DNA from: Saccharococcus thermophilus
GTDB taxonomy: Bacteria > Bacillota > Bacilli > Bacillales > Anoxybacillaceae
Direction: 5' to 3'
Length of the DNA: 64,000 nucleotides
Assembly: GCF_011761475.1 (NCBI RefSeq)
Contig: NZ_JAASRS010000001.1
Coordinates: 1,116,001 to 1,180,000 of the forward strand
Part shown: positions 25,146 through 35,682 of the stretch, in pieces
Layout: each line of letters begins with the position of its first letter
Numbering within the stretch: position 1 is the first letter of the stretch
Program-made: the position numbers and the translations under genes
The notes under the pieces: model-generated
Database searches by the model: none
What the model was told of the DNA's origin: nothing
What the model saw: only the letters and a program-made list of their open reading frames with translations

Positions 25146-26273
25146 ATGAAGGATGTACAAAAATTCGTTGGTTTAGACGTATCGAAGGAAATGATTTCTG
25201 TTGGAGTGGCAGAGGCTGGACGTGGAGAGCCGCGCTTTTACGGTAATGTTCCCAATAATCCCGAATCTGTTCGTAAATTGATGAAAAAACTAGGCAACCC
25301 TGAAAATCTCCATGTGTGTTACGAAGCTGGATCTACCGGATATGGACTTGTTCGATTACTCTTATCTATGGGAATTGATTGTATTGTAGTGGCACCTACG
25401 CTTATTCCTCGCCGGGCTGGTGACCGCGTCAAAACAGACCGAAGGGATGCATTGCGATTAGCTCAGCTTCTTCGAGCTGGGGAGTTAACACCTGTTTGGA
25501 CTCCGGATGAAGACCATGAAGCGTTACGAGATTTAATTCGGGCGAGACATGATGTGAAAGAGGATTTGCAAAGGGCTCGTCAGAGATTGATTCATTTCCT
25601 GCTTCGCAACGACATCCGACCTCCTCAAGGCACTCGAAATTGGACGGTCAAACACCGGAATTGGCTCAATACCTTAAAGTTTGAAAAGTCATCCTTGCGT
25701 ATCGTGTTTCAGGAGTATCTTCACGCCATTAAAGAAATAGAGAACCGCATGAAGCGAATCGAGGCAGAGATTCACCAAGAAGCTATTCATAGTGAACACG
25801 CACCTGTAATCCAGGCACTTCAAACCTTAAGGGGAATCGCGGAAGTAACGGCGGTGACGTTAGTCGCAGAAATTGGACAATTTTCACGGTTTTCCAGTGC
25901 CAGACAGTTAATGTCTTATGCCGGTCTTGTTCCGAAGGAATATTCCAGTGGATCCAGCCGTTGGCAGGGCTCCATCACGAAGATTGGAAATGCCCAGATT
26001 CGCCGTGTCCTTTGTGAATCTGCCTGGTCATACCGCCACACTCCTTCTGTAAAAGGAGACTTACTGAAACGACAAGAGGGACAAGATCCTGAAGTGAAAC
26101 GAATTTCTTGGAAAGCACAAAACCGTCTTCATAAAAAATTCTATCGTATCACCTCTCGTGGGAAAAGTGGAAAGCAGGCTGCGGTCGCTGTCGCGAGAGA
26201 GCTGATTGGATTCATTTGGGCGATTGGTTGTTACATTGAGGAGAAGAAGTTGAATGAAATAAATGTGGCTTAA
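25146..26273 (+). CDS. IS110-family transposase (375 aa)
   Basis: The DEDD catalytic domain has FVGLDVSKEMISVGVAEAG, VCYEAGSTGYGL and the close pair KTDRRDALRLAQLLRAG. The C-terminal domain has LRGIAEVTAVTLVAEIGQFSRF and YAGLVPKEYSSGSSRWQGS with the likely nucleophile Ser, then ITKIGNAQIRRVLCESAW. It is complete, 375 residues. It differs clearly from the other two IS110-type proteins in this window. Confidence 0.93.
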   Translation: MKDVQKFVGLDVSKEMISVGVAEAGRGEPRFYGNVPNNPESVRKLMKKLGNPENLHVCYEAGSTGYGLVRLLLSMGIDCIVVAPTLIPRRAGDRVKTDRRDALRLAQLLRAGELTPVWTPDEDHEALRDLIRARHDVKEDLQRARQRLIHFLLRNDIRPPQGTRNWTVKHRNWLNTLKFEKSSLRIVFQEYLHAIKEIENRMKRIEAEIHQEAIHSEHAPVIQALQTLRGIAEVTAVTLVAEIGQFSRFSSARQLMSYAGLVPKEYSSGSSRWQGSITKIGNAQIRRVLCESAWSYRHTPSVKGDLLKRQEGQDPEVKRISWKAQNRLHKKFYRITSRGKSGKQAAVAVARELIGFIWAIGCYIEEKKLNEINVA

Positions 26274-26289
26274 ATTCTAATGGAAATGG

Positions 26290-26510
26290 ATGATAAATAC
26301 GTTGCTTGCTTGTATATGTAACAATTTTTGAAGGTTTGGCTCGGAGGCAAAATCCCCGGTAAGGAGAACCCTCATCTTCAACTATGTACTAGGTTGCATA
26401 ACCGAACGTACGCGGTTAGTCCGAGGCAGCTCCGTGACGGATAGGATTGAAATGCGGTATCCAACCCGCGAATATCAGACTGTAAACCGCCGTCAACGTA
26501 TTTTGCCTTC
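26290..26510 (+). ncRNA. Candidate guide (bridge) RNA region of IS110 element 2
   Basis: A GC-rich non-coding stretch directly after the transposase gene. It has GCGG (26455-26458) pairing with CCGC (26467-26470), an ATAACCG/CGGTTA arm pair near 26398-26420, and CTCCGTGACGG with internal symmetry. Position and character fit an IS1111-type bridge RNA; target and donor loops were not identified. Confidence 0.4.
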
Positions 26511-26531
26511 GTGCCAAGATTTCAAATCAAT

Positions 26532-26641
26532 CCTTTTTTCAGCTTCATCATAATATCCTTTCATCGCTTTGATTTGTCAAGGGAACCCCACCCTTGACAA
26601 ATCAGCGAGAAAGGACCAGTAGTTGGTAAGCTGAAAAAAGG
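26532..26641. repeat. 110-bp palindromic MITE-like element with 4-bp flanking duplication
   Basis: The ends CCTTTTTTCAGCTT (26532-26545) and AAGCTGAAAAAAGG (26628-26641) are perfect 14-bp inverted repeats. The centre holds TGATTTGTCAAGGG and CCCTTGACAAATCA around AACCCCA, with CCTTTC/GAAAGG outside it. CAAT flanks both ends (26528-26531 and 26642-26645). It encodes nothing. Confidence 0.7.
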
Positions 26642-26797
26642 CAATCCTTATCCTAAAACGGATCATTTGATTACATTTCAAAAGAGTTTGACTGTGAGCT
26701 TGACATTTTCGTTCATATCAGTTGAAGAGAGTATAATTTAATCTTTGTTTCATTCTATATGTATAATTATGTAAAAATGCGTGAAGGAGAATCAGAA

Positions 26798-27430
26798 ATG
26801 TACATACCTAAAGCTTTTGAGGTTAATGATAAAACAAAATTGGTAAATTTTATTAGAGACAACAGTTTTGGAATTTTATTTTCTCAGGAAGAAAGTGGGC
26901 CGTTGGCAACACATTTGCCTTTCTTCATTGATGAAAAAACGGGGGATAACGGTGTGTTGATTGGTCATATGGCAAAACGGAATCCTCACTGGAAGAAATT
27001 AAATGGTAAAGAAGTTCTTGTAGTCTTTCCAGGTCCCCATGCTTATATCTCCGCTTCCTGGTATAACGATCCAAACACTGTACCTACTTGGAATTATGTA
27101 GCAGTCCATGTATATGGAACAGTTCGAATCATAGAGAAAAAAGAAGAAATGGTTGAACGGATGGAAAAGACGGTTAATTTTTACGAATCATCTATGTCCA
27201 ACCCTTGGAATGCTAAATTTGATGATGAATTCATAGATGGCTTAATGAACGGCATAGTTGTATTTGAAATCTCAATAAATAGGATGGAAGGGAAATGGAA
27301 GTTAAGTCAGAATCACTCCATAGAAAGACAACAAAACCTTATTAATGGTTTAAGAACAAGCAATAAATATAATTCGGCAGAAATTGCAACAATGATGGAA
27401 CAGAATATTAAACAAAAGGATAATGCATAA
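26798..27430 (+). CDS. PaiB family FMN-binding split-barrel protein
   Basis: A 210-residue protein of the PaiB/FMN-binding negative regulator family: MYIPKAFEVNDKTKLVNFIR, PLATHLPFFIDE, GHMAKRNPHWK, VFPGPHAYISASWY and VPTWNYVAVHVYG, ending NRMEGKWKLSQNHSIER. In B. subtilis paiB sits with an acetyltransferase gene and affects sporulation and protease genes. Here the acetyltransferase partner paiA is not adjacent, though other GNAT genes are near. The ATG at 26798 follows GAAGGAGAATCAGAA; the upstream in-frame ATG at 26759 lacks a ribosome site. Confidence 0.88.
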   Translation: MYIPKAFEVNDKTKLVNFIRDNSFGILFSQEESGPLATHLPFFIDEKTGDNGVLIGHMAKRNPHWKKLNGKEVLVVFPGPHAYISASWYNDPNTVPTWNYVAVHVYGTVRIIEKKEEMVERMEKTVNFYESSMSNPWNAKFDDEFIDGLMNGIVVFEISINRMEGKWKLSQNHSIERQQNLINGLRTSNKYNSAEIATMMEQNIKQKDNA

Positions 27431-27540
27431 TGCTTCCATACTATACCTTTAACAAAGATGTAGGGTATTACACAAATTGTTTTCTAAACTCACGTGTTTT
27501 TTGAAACGTAATTGCGGTTAAAACTAATCAAAATTCTCAG
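27431..27540. other. Remnant-bearing gap
   Basis: It leads into the decarboxylase fragment below; no complete gene is seen. Confidence 0.3.
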
Positions 27541-27660
27541 ATGGATACCTCAGATTTAGAGAAAAAGATTAATAAAATGATGGAAGAAGGAAAACGACCT
27601 TTTGCAGTTGTGGCAACGGCTGGAACAACGGTGACGGGTAATATTGACCCTATCTTTTTC
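27541..27660 (+). pseudogene. Fragment of a group II PLP-dependent decarboxylase gene
   Basis: About 40 residues, LEKKINKMMEEGKRPFAVVA followed by TAGTTVTGNIDPI, match the conserved segment of glutamate/aromatic amino-acid/diaminobutyrate decarboxylases before the PLP lysine. The rest of the gene is missing on both sides and the frame runs into unrelated sequence. Confidence 0.75.
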
Positions 27661-27923
27661 TCGATATATTTTACCAGAACATTTAGACTGTTTTGTGTAT
27701 TATTTGTAAAATACTCTTTTACAAATTACTTAGCTGTTAAATAAAATGAGTGTTTGTGTTGATTCATGGCCCATGAGCTTTTGTGGCAATCATCAAGGAA
27801 AATCGCAATACGTGCAAGTTTAGACACTTCCGAGCGGGAGAGTGGAAAAATGAGAGTCACAAGAAGTGATTGTGTCTGAAGTTAAAGAAGAAGTCAATTA
27901 AAATTTTCAAAGGGGTAATTTGC

Positions 27924-28085
27924 ATGAAAGGACATAAAGATGTATTTGTTAACTTAGTAACATTTAGTTATGAAGATATCCCAGAATTGATATCGCTATC
28001 AGCATCAGTGGGATGGGATTATGATGTGGAATTTGCTCGTCAAGCAGAGAAGGGGACACTGTTACTTTTGAAATGGAATGACTAG
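27924..28085 (+). pseudogene. N-terminal fragment of a GNAT-like gene
   Basis: A 53-residue frame starting at ATG 27924 after AAAGGGG. FSYEDIPELISLSASVGWDY resembles the first helix of some GNAT acetyltransferases; the rest of the domain is absent. It could be expressed as a small protein, but a truncated gene is more likely. Confidence 0.45.
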
Positions 28086-28147
28086 CTAAAGAAAGTTGGT
28101 GTCTTTTTTCTTTTTACGGTAATATGGAAAAAAGGAAGGTGTGAGAG

Positions 28148-30208
28148 ATGGAGACAAACCGAAAACCAAACCGACTCATTCATGAAAAATCACCGTATTT
28201 GCTGCAGCACGCCTATAATCCCGTCGATTGGTATCCATGGGGGGAGGAGGCGTTTGCGAAAGCAAAAAAGGAAAACAAGCCGATTTTTTTGTCGATTGGA
28301 TACTCAACGTGCCACTGGTGCCATGTGATGGCCCATGAAAGTTTTGAAGATGAGGAAGTGGCGGCGATCTTAAACGAAAAATACATAGCGATTAAAGTCG
28401 ATCGCGAGGAGCGGACGGATATTGATTCCGTTTATATGCGCGTCTGCCAAATGCTGACGGGGCATGGCGGCTGGCCGCTGAGCGTGTTTTTGACGCCGGA
28501 AGGGAAGCCGTTTTATGCGGGGACATATTTTCCAAAGCGGAGCCGCTACGGGCATCCGGGGTTTATCGACGTATTGACACAGCTATATGACAAATATAAG
28601 GAAAATCCAAACGAAATCGCAAAGATGGCCGAACAAATAACCAAAGCGCTCGAGCAGTCCGCACGCGCTTCGGGAACGGAACGGCTGTCTCTGGAAGCGA
28701 TTGAGAAGGAGTATCGGCAGCTATCGAACAGTTTTGATGCGGTATATGGAGGTTTTGGCGGCGCGCCGAAATTTCCGATTCCGCATATGCTGATGTTTTT
28801 AATGCGGTATTATCAATGGAAGAGGGATGAGCGCGCGCTTTTGATGGTCGAAAAGACATTAAACGGCATGGCCAACGGCGGCATTTATGACCATATCGGC
28901 TACGGGTTTGCCCGCTATTCGACCGATGCCATGTGGCTTGTGCCGCACTTTGAGAAAATGTTGTATGATAACGCGCTTTTAGCCATCGCGTATACGGAAG
29001 CGTATCAATTAACGAAAAACGAACGATATAAGGAGATTGCGGAGCAAATTATTGAATTTGTCGAGCGGGAAATGACTTCCAATGACGGTGCGTTTTATTC
29101 AGCGATTGACGCTGATTCCGAAGGGGTGGAAGGAAAATATTACGTATGGACGCCTGATGAAGTGATGCATGCGCTCGGTTCGGAACTAGGTGAACTGTAT
29201 TGTCGCGTTTACGATATTACCGAAGAGGGAAATTTTGAAGGGAAAAACGTGCCAAATCTTATTCATACGAGAATGGATCGCATCGCCAAGCGATATGGTA
29301 TGACGGAAGAACAGCTGCAAGAAAAACTCGAACAGGCGAGAGAAAAGCTGTTTGCCGAGCGTTCGTCGCGCGTCTATCCACATGTCGATGATAAAATATT
29401 AACCGCTTGGAACGCGTTAATGATTGCCGCGCTGGCAAAAGCGGCAAAAGTGTACGAACATCGTGACTATTTACAGATGGCGAAGCGTGCGCTTTCGTTT
29501 ATCGAAACGAACCTTTTTCAAGACGGACGGCTGATGGTGCGCTATCGTGACGGAGAAGCGAAACATAAAGGAATTATTGATGATTATGCTTATCTTGTTT
29601 GGGCATATATTGAAATGTATGAAGCGACGTTGGATTTGTCGTATTTACAAAAAGCGAAAACGTGTACCGAGCAAATGATCGACTTGTTTTGGGATGAAGA
29701 ACATGGTGCGTTTTTTATGACAGGAAATGACGCGGAGGCGCTCATCGTTCGGGAAAAAGAAATTTACGATGGGGCGCTGCCATCGGGAAACAGCGTCGCC
29801 GCGGTGCAGCTCATACGTTTGGCAAGATTGACGGGAGATTTGACGCTATTAGAAAAAGCGGAAGCGATATATAAAGTCTTCCAATGTCAAGTCGAAACGT
29901 ACGAAAGCGGACATACGTTTTTCTTGCAAGGATTGTTATTGCTCGAAGCGCCGACGGTGGAGGTCGTGTTGTTCGGCAAACAAGGCGATGAAAAGCGGGA
30001 GCAGTTGATTCAGAAGTGGCAGCACTCGTTGGCGCCAAACGTTTTTCTGTTAGCGGCGGAACATCCGGCTGAGGTGGCAGACATTGCTCCGTTTGCTTCA
30101 GAGTATGAACCGCTTGGGGATGAAACGACCGTATATGTGTGCGAAAATTTTGCCTGCCAACAGCCGACGACAGACGTGGAATCCGTTGTCGAGCAGCTGT
30201 TTGAGTAA
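28148..30208 (+). CDS. yyaL: YyaL family thioredoxin-domain protein (DUF255)
   Basis: A 686-residue protein. Residues about 1-165 form a thioredoxin-like domain with [16 protein letters not shown] and CxxC at [24 protein letters not shown] at the start is the family signature. The rest is a six-hairpin glycosidase-like barrel with [16 protein letters not shown] and [17 protein letters not shown]. Function in bacteria is unknown; the mammalian relative SSP411 is linked to spermatogenesis. Composition is that of the core genome, marking the end of the accessory region. AAGGAAGGTGTGAGAG precedes the ATG. Confidence 0.92.
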   Translation: METNRKPNRLIHEKSPYLLQHAYNPVDWYPWGEEAFAKAKKENKPIFLSIGYSTCHWCHVMAHESFEDEEVAAILNEKYIAIKVDREERTDIDSVYMRVCQMLTGHGGWPLSVFLTPEGKPFYAGTYFPKRSRYGHPGFIDVLTQLYDKYKENPNEIAKMAEQITKALEQSARASGTERLSLEAIEKEYRQLSNSFDAVYGGFGGAPKFPIPHMLMFLMRYYQWKRDERALLMVEKTLNGMANGGIYDHIGYGFARYSTDAMWLVPHFEKMLYDNALLAIAYTEAYQLTKNERYKEIAEQIIEFVEREMTSNDGAFYSAIDADSEGVEGKYYVWTPDEVMHALGSELGELYCRVYDITEEGNFEGKNVPNLIHTRMDRIAKRYGMTEEQLQEKLEQAREKLFAERSSRVYPHVDDKILTAWNALMIAALAKAAKVYEHRDYLQMAKRALSFIETNLFQDGRLMVRYRDGEAKHKGIIDDYAYLVWAYIEMYEATLDLSYLQKAKTCTEQMIDLFWDEEHGAFFMTGNDAEALIVREKEIYDGALPSGNSVAAVQLIRLARLTGDLTLLEKAEAIYKVFQCQVETYESGHTFFLQGLLLLEAPTVEVVLFGKQGDEKREQLIQKWQHSLAPNVFLLAAEHPAEVADIAPFASEYEPLGDETTVYVCENFACQQPTTDVESVVEQLFE

Positions 30209-30300
30209 TCTTTTTGTAAATGTTTTCAAAACTGCAAGCAGGATTCTGCTTATTCATAAAGAAATAGTACGACAAAAACAAAATGAAGGAGAGAATGTAT

Positions 30301-30720
30301 ATGCCAATTACAAATCCAAGCCGAGAAGAAATCCGAGAAATTTTGCAAAAAGCAAAACGTATCGCCGTCGTTGGATTATCCGACAACCCGGAACGGGAGT
30401 CATACATGGTCGCGAAAGCGATGAAAGACGCGGGTTATGAAATCATCCCGGTCAATCCGATGATTGAACAGTGGGAGGGAATTCCAGCCGTTAAAAAGCT
30501 GACCGATATTGAAGGACATGTTGACATTGTCAACGTCTTCCGCCGTTCCGAACATTTGCCGGAAATCGCCCGCGAATTTGTCCAAATTGACGCTGACGTC
30601 TTTTGGGCACAGCTTGGCGTCGTCAATGAAGAAGCCTATGAATTTTTAAAAGAAAAAGGCTATACGGTAGTGATGGACCGCTGCATTAAAGTTGAACATG
30701 CGCTGACGAAGCAGCGGTAA
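30301..30720 (+). CDS. CoA-binding domain protein (YccU/YneT type)
   Basis: A 139-residue Rossmann-fold protein: KRIAVVGLSDNPERESYMVA near the start, IIPVNPMIEQWEGIPAVKKL, then VNVFRRSEHLPEIA and VFWAQLGVVNEEAYEF. The family binds CoA and resembles the CoA-binding domain of succinyl-CoA synthetase, without a known reaction. The ATG at 30301 is 8 bases after AAGGAGAG; ATGs at 30283 and 30295 overlap or crowd that site. Confidence 0.88.
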   Translation: MPITNPSREEIREILQKAKRIAVVGLSDNPERESYMVAKAMKDAGYEIIPVNPMIEQWEGIPAVKKLTDIEGHVDIVNVFRRSEHLPEIAREFVQIDADVFWAQLGVVNEEAYEFLKEKGYTVVMDRCIKVEHALTKQR

Positions 30721-30723
30721 AAG

Positions 30724-30762
30724 GAATCGACCATCTTTAAGATGGTCATTTCCTTTTTCATG
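30724..30762 (+). terminator. Terminator after the CoA-binding protein gene
   Basis: AAGGAATCGACCATC and GATGGTCATTTCCTT form a long stem around TTTAA, followed by TTT. Confidence 0.8.
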
Positions 30763-30874
30763 GGGACGTGGCGTATTTTGTCTGAAACCGTCAAATAAAC
30801 ATAGACGCTGGCGAATTTTATGGTACAATAAAACAGAAACAGATGTTCTTGTTTTGGTTGAAAGGGGTATGCTT

Positions 30875-32845
30875 GTGACAAAACAATCGCTATATGAATA
30901 CAACGATGATGCGATTCAAGTGCTAGAAGGGCTGGAGGCGGTGCGCAAGCGGCCGGGGATGTATATCGGCAGCACCGACAGCCGCGGCCTGCATCATCTC
31001 GTCTATGAAATTGTCGACAACTCGGTCGACGAAGCGTTGGCAGGGTACGGAAACTATATTCTTGTCCAAATACATAAAGATAACAGCATTACCGTGCTTG
31101 ATGAAGGACGTGGCATGCCGACGGGGATGCATAAGCTCGGCAAGCCAACGCCGGAAGTGATTTTAACGGTGCTTCACGCCGGCGGCAAGTTTGGACAAGG
31201 CGGCTATAAAACGAGCGGCGGCTTGCACGGGGTCGGCGCATCGGTCGTCAACGCCTTGTCGGAATGGCTTGTGGTGACGATTCACCGCGACGGCTTTATT
31301 TACCGGCAGCGTTTTGAGAATGGCGGAAAGCCGGTGACGACGCTTGAAAAAATCGGAACGACGAACAAAACAGGGACGATCATTCAATTTAAGCCAGATC
31401 CGACGATTTTCAGCACGACGACGTTTAACTATGAGACGTTAAGCGAGCGTCTGCGCGAATCGGCGTTTTTGCTAAAAGGGCTAAAAATCGAGCTTGTGGA
31501 TGAACGGACCGGGATGCGCGATGTATTCCATTATGAAAATGGGATTGAAGCGTTTGTCGCCTATTTAAACGAAGATAAAGATGTGCTTCATCCAGTCGTT
31601 TATTTTTCTGGGGAACAAAACGGTATTGAAGTCGAATTTGCCTTTCAGTTTAACGACGGCTATTCGGAAAACGTGCTGTCGTTTGTCAACAACGTGCGCA
31701 CGAAGGACGGCGGCACGCATGAAGCGGGTGCCAAGACGGCGATGACGCGCGTCTTTAACGAATATGCGCGCAAGACGGGGCTGTTAAAAGAAAAAGACAA
31801 AAACCTAGAAGGCACCGACATTCGTGAAGGGCTGTCGGCAATCGTTTCGGTGAGAATCCCGGAGCACCTGTTACAGTTTGAAGGGCAGACAAAAGGAAAA
31901 CTAGGGACGAGCGAAGCCCGCTCCGCCGTCGATGCGATCGTATCCGAGCATTTAACGTACTTCTTGCAGGAAAACCCGGACATTAGCACGATGCTGATTA
32001 AAAAGGCGATCCGGGCATACCAGGCGCGCGAAGCGGCCCGCAAAGCGCGCGAGGAAGCGCGAAACGGGAAAAAGCGAAAAGGGAAAGAGACGGTGTTAAG
32101 CGGAAAATTAACGCCGGCGCAATCGCGCAATCCGCAAAAAAACGAATTGTATTTAGTGGAGGGGGATTCGGCTGGCGGCTCGGCGAAGCAAGGCCGCGAC
32201 CGTCGCTTCCAAGCGGTGTTGCCGCTGCGAGGAAAGGTGATTAACACCGAAAAAGCGAAGCTCGCTGATATTTTAAAAAATGAAGAAATCAGCACGATTA
32301 TCCACGCGATCGGCGGGGGAGTCGGACCGGATTTTTCGCTTGAGGACATTAACTATGACAAAATCATTATCATGACGGACGCGGACACGGACGGCGCCCA
32401 TATTCAAGTGCTGCTGCTGACGTTTTTCTACCGCTATATGCGGCCGCTCATTGAGGCAGGAAAGGTGTATATCGCTCTTCCGCCGCTCTATAAAGTAAGC
32501 AAAGGCAGCGGCAAAAAAGAAATCGTTGAGTACGCATGGACCGATGCGCAGTTAAGAGAAATTACGAAGAAATTCGGCAAAGGCTACACGGTGCAGCGCT
32601 ATAAAGGGCTTGGCGAAATGAACGCCGATCAATTGTGGGAAACGACGATGAACCCACAGACGCGTACCCTCATTCGCGTGCGCATTGAAGATGCGGCCCG
32701 AGCGGAGCGCCGCGTCACCACGCTGATGGGCGATAAAGTCGAGCCGCGCCGCAAATGGATTGAAACACATGTGGCGTTTGGGCTCGAGGACGATCCAAAT
32801 ATTTTAGATCATGAATATGTCATGCTAGCAGGAGGGGATGAATGA
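30875..32845 (+). CDS. parE: DNA topoisomerase IV subunit B
   Basis: A 656-residue ATPase subunit of topoisomerase IV. The GHKL domain has [14 protein letters not shown], the TOPRIM domain has [20 protein letters not shown] and [13 protein letters not shown], and the C terminus has [37 protein letters not shown] is typical of Gram-positive ParE (GrlB). It decatenates sister chromosomes with ParC. GTG at 30875, 7 bases after AAAGGGG, is preferred over in-frame ATG 30869 and TTG 30854. It overlaps parC by a few bases. Confidence 0.95.
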   Translation: MTKQSLYEYNDDAIQVLEGLEAVRKRPGMYIGSTDSRGLHHLVYEIVDNSVDEALAGYGNYILVQIHKDNSITVLDEGRGMPTGMHKLGKPTPEVILTVLHAGGKFGQGGYKTSGGLHGVGASVVNALSEWLVVTIHRDGFIYRQRFENGGKPVTTLEKIGTTNKTGTIIQFKPDPTIFSTTTFNYETLSERLRESAFLLKGLKIELVDERTGMRDVFHYENGIEAFVAYLNEDKDVLHPVVYFSGEQNGIEVEFAFQFNDGYSENVLSFVNNVRTKDGGTHEAGAKTAMTRVFNEYARKTGLLKEKDKNLEGTDIREGLSAIVSVRIPEHLLQFEGQTKGKLGTSEARSAVDAIVSEHLTYFLQENPDISTMLIKKAIRAYQAREAARKAREEARNGKKRKGKETVLSGKLTPAQSRNPQKNELYLVEGDSAGGSAKQGRDRRFQAVLPLRGKVINTEKAKLADILKNEEISTIIHAIGGGVGPDFSLEDINYDKIIIMTDADTDGAHIQVLLLTFFYRYMRPLIEAGKVYIALPPLYKVSKGSGKKEIVEYAWTDAQLREITKKFGKGYTVQRYKGLGEMNADQLWETTMNPQTRTLIRVRIEDAARAERRVTTLMGDKVEPRRKWIETHVAFGLEDDPNILDHEYVMLAGGDE

Positions 32846-35286
32846 TGGCAGAAAAACTGCTCGATTTGCCGCTCGAGGACGTGCTTGGCGACCGTTTCGG
32901 CCGCTACAGCAAATACATTATTCAAGAACGGGCGCTTCCCGATGTGCGTGATGGGTTAAAGCCGGTGCAGCGCCGCATTTTATATGCGATGTACATCGAC
33001 GGAAACACGGCAGATAAGCCGTTTCGCAAAGCGGCGAAAACGGTCGGTAACGTGATTGGTAACTTTCACCCGCACGGCGACTCGTCCGTCTATGAAGCGA
33101 TGGTGCGGATGAGCCAGGACTGGAAGCTGCGCAACGTCTTGATAGAAATGCACGGCAACAATGGCAGCATTGATGGCGATCCGCCGGCGGCGATGCGTTA
33201 CACGGAAGCGCGCCTCTCGACGATCGCCGCTGAATTGCTGCGCGATATTGACAAGCAGACGGTTGAATTTGTGCCAAACTTTGACGATACGACGAAAGAA
33301 CCGGTGGTGCTGCCGGCGATGTTTCCAAATTTATTGGTGAACGGCTCGACCGGCATTTCGGCCGGATATGCGACCGAAATTCCGCCGCATCCTTTAGGGG
33401 AAGTCATTGACGCCGTATTGATGCGGATTGATAAGCCTTCTTGCACGGTCGATGAGCTGATGAGCGTGCTTCACGGTCCCGACTTTCCAACCGGCGGCAT
33501 TATTCAAGGAAAAGACGGCATTAAAAAAGCGTATGAAACAGGAAAAGGGAAAATCATCATCCGTGGCAAAGCGTCGATTGAACAAGGAAAAGGCGGGAAA
33601 AAGCAAATTATCATTACGGAGCTTCCGTATGAAGTGAATAAAGCGAACCTCGTCAAAAAAATCGATGAGCTTCGCTTTGACAAAAAGCTCGACGGCATTG
33701 CCGACGTCCGTGACGAAACGGACCGCACCGGGCTGCGCATCGTAATCGAGCTGAAAAAAGACGCCGATGCGGAGGGCATACTAAACTATTTGTATAAAAA
33801 CACCGATTTGCAAGTGCCGTACAACTTTAATATGGTGGCGATTCATCAGCGCCGGCCGAAGCTGTTAAGCCTTCCAGAACTGCTGGATGCCTACATTGAG
33901 CATCGCAAGGAAGTGGTGACGAACCGCTCGCAATATGAGCTGAAAAAAGCGCACGAGCGCCAGCACATCGTCGCTGGCCTGATGAAGGCTTTATCGATTT
34001 TAGATGAAGTGATTGCAACGATCCGCGCTTCCCGCGATAAACGCGACGCCAAAGACAATTTAATCGCCAAGTATGAGTTTACCGAAGCGCAAGCGGAAGC
34101 GATTGTATCGCTGCAGCTATACCGCTTAACGAACACCGATATTACCGCGCTAAAACAGGAAGCCGAAGAACTAGAAAAGACGATTCAGGAACTGACCACG
34201 ATTTTAAGCGAGGAAAAAAAGCTGCTTTCTGTCATAAAAAAAGAGCTAAAAGCGATGAAAAAGCAATATGCCGATGAACGGAGAACGAAAATTGAAGAGG
34301 AAATTGAAGAAATTAAAATCAACTTGGAAGTGATGATTCCAGCAGAAGATGTCATTGTCACCGTTACGAAAGAAGGATATGTGAAACGAACGAGTTATCG
34401 TTCGTACAGCGCATCAAACGGCCAAGATTTCGGCATGAAAGAATCCGACCGGCTTCTTGCCCAGTTGGAAATGAATACGACCGATGTATTATTATTGTTT
34501 ACTCGCCGCGGAAATTATCTCTATTGTCCGGTTTATGAGCTACCGGATATCCGCTGGAAGGACGTCGGCCAGCACATTTCCAATCTCATTCCGCTTGAAC
34601 GCGATGATGATATTGTTGCCGCGGTTCCAGTTAAGCAGTTTGACGAAGCGTTAAGTCTCTTTTTTGTCACAAAACAGGGGATGGTAAAACGAACGGAACT
34701 GGCACAATATAAAGTGCAGCGCTATACGCGTCCGTTGGTGGCGATGAATGTCAAGGACGATGATGAAGTCATTCAAGTGTATATGACAGATGGAAATGGC
34801 AGTGTCTTTTTCGCCACGCACTATGGCTACGGATTATGGTTTGACGAGGCGGAAGTGAATCCGGTTGGCGTGCGTGCCGCCGGCGTGAAAGGAATCCAAT
34901 TAAAAGAAGGAGATTACGTCGTTTCCGCGCATCCTATTGCGAACGAAGAGAAGATGTATTTAGTCATCGCGACCCAGCGCGGAGCCGTAAAAAAAATGCC
35001 GCTTAGCGAATTCGAAAAAACTTCGCGCGCCAAACGCGGCGTTGTTATGCTTCGTGAGTTAAAAACAAATCCGCATCGTATTGTTGCTTCCGTGTTAACG
35101 GAAGGCGAGGAGGAGACGCTGCACATTCGCACGGAAACGGGCGTGGTGGAAACGATTGCGGCCGCATCGCTGCGCAGTTCCGATCGTTACAGCAACGGCT
35201 CCTTTATCATCGACAGCGATGAAGCCGGAAATGTCGTTGATATGTGGAAGGCGCCATCCAAGTTAGGAAAAGGGGAGATGGAATGA
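32845..35286 (+). CDS. parC: DNA topoisomerase IV subunit A
   Basis: An 813-residue ParC. The breakage-reunion domain begins with ERALPDVRDGLKPVQRRILY, contains NFHPHGDSSVYEAM (quinolone-resistance region) and the active-site Tyr in AAMRYTEARLS. A coiled coil (about residues 425-490) and a C-terminal beta-pinwheel follow. GGAGGGG at 32831-32837 serves ATG 32845; ATG 32842 is an alternative. It is translationally coupled to parE and, at its end, to the PilZ gene. It lies 24 kb from the putative dif site, a fitting place for the decatenase but not diagnostic. Confidence 0.95.
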   Translation: MAEKLLDLPLEDVLGDRFGRYSKYIIQERALPDVRDGLKPVQRRILYAMYIDGNTADKPFRKAAKTVGNVIGNFHPHGDSSVYEAMVRMSQDWKLRNVLIEMHGNNGSIDGDPPAAMRYTEARLSTIAAELLRDIDKQTVEFVPNFDDTTKEPVVLPAMFPNLLVNGSTGISAGYATEIPPHPLGEVIDAVLMRIDKPSCTVDELMSVLHGPDFPTGGIIQGKDGIKKAYETGKGKIIIRGKASIEQGKGGKKQIIITELPYEVNKANLVKKIDELRFDKKLDGIADVRDETDRTGLRIVIELKKDADAEGILNYLYKNTDLQVPYNFNMVAIHQRRPKLLSLPELLDAYIEHRKEVVTNRSQYELKKAHERQHIVAGLMKALSILDEVIATIRASRDKRDAKDNLIAKYEFTEAQAEAIVSLQLYRLTNTDITALKQEAEELEKTIQELTTILSEEKKLLSVIKKELKAMKKQYADERRTKIEEEIEEIKINLEVMIPAEDVIVTVTKEGYVKRTSYRSYSASNGQDFGMKESDRLLAQLEMNTTDVLLLFTRRGNYLYCPVYELPDIRWKDVGQHISNLIPLERDDDIVAAVPVKQFDEALSLFFVTKQGMVKRTELAQYKVQRYTRPLVAMNVKDDDEVIQVYMTDGNGSVFFATHYGYGLWFDEAEVNPVGVRAAGVKGIQLKEGDYVVSAHPIANEEKMYLVIATQRGAVKKMPLSEFEKTSRAKRGVVMLRELKTNPHRIVASVLTEGEEETLHIRTETGVVETIAAASLRSSDRYSNGSFIIDSDEAGNVVDMWKAPSKLGKGEME

Positions 35287-35648
35287 GATTTAAGCGTCAA
35301 GAGCCGTTTCGCTATCAGTTTGGCCAGCCGCTCGCAGGTTCGTTGCGCGTGGCGGGAATCGACGGGAAACAGGAGGAAGAACACAGCGCTTATATTCATG
35401 ATCTTAGCCCGCACGGAATGAAGCTGGAAACTTTGCGGCGCATTGCTGATGAGCATGATAAGACGACGGTGGAGATCGCTTTTTCGATTAACAATGCTCC
35501 TCTTCGTTTTTTCGGCAAGATCGTTTGGGAGAAGCCGTTCGGGCGAACGTATTATTATGGGGTGCGCTTGTTCGTTTCCGCTGAAGAAGAGGAAATGCTT
35601 ATTCGTGAAATCAAGCGGCATGCGGCACTTTATCGCAAACGAAAATAA
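35283..35648 (+). CDS. PilZ domain protein
   Basis: A 121-residue protein. FKRQEPFRYQFGQPLAGSLR near the start followed by SAYIHDLSPHGMKLET is the PilZ pattern (basic residues then D/NxSxxG), though the second motif has H instead of the usual small residue. YYYGVRLFVSAEEEE ends the barrel. PilZ domains bind cyclic di-GMP; binding here is uncertain. The ATG overlaps the parC stop as ATGA, with AAGGGGAG upstream, so the gene is co-expressed with parC. Confidence 0.8.
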   Translation: MRFKRQEPFRYQFGQPLAGSLRVAGIDGKQEEEHSAYIHDLSPHGMKLETLRRIADEHDKTTVEIAFSINNAPLRFFGKIVWEKPFGRTYYYGVRLFVSAEEEEMLIREIKRHAALYRKRK

Positions 35649-35650
35649 AA

Positions 35651-35682
35651 ACAACTCGGCAGGAAGCCGAGTTGTTTTTTTA
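35651..35682 (+). terminator. Terminator of the parE-parC-PilZ operon
   Basis: ACAACTCGGC (35651-35660) pairs with GCCGAGTTGT (35666-35675), followed by TTTTTT. The opposite-strand gene ends at 35680, so the hairpin may serve both. Confidence 0.88.

Larger units (their letters stand above)
25040..26520 (+). mobile_element. IS110-family element 2, IS1111-like layout (ends approximate)
   Basis: A transposase gene followed by about 240 bases of structured non-coding DNA. That layout, with the RNA region downstream of the gene, is typical of the IS1111 group. Terminal repeats were not located. Confidence 0.7.

Noticed and set aside
26377-26390. CTATGTACTAGGTT resembling a Ter B site
   Set aside because: It departs from the consensus after CTA (AGG instead of AAAT) and lies inside the IS110 element 2 RNA region, so chance similarity is likelier.
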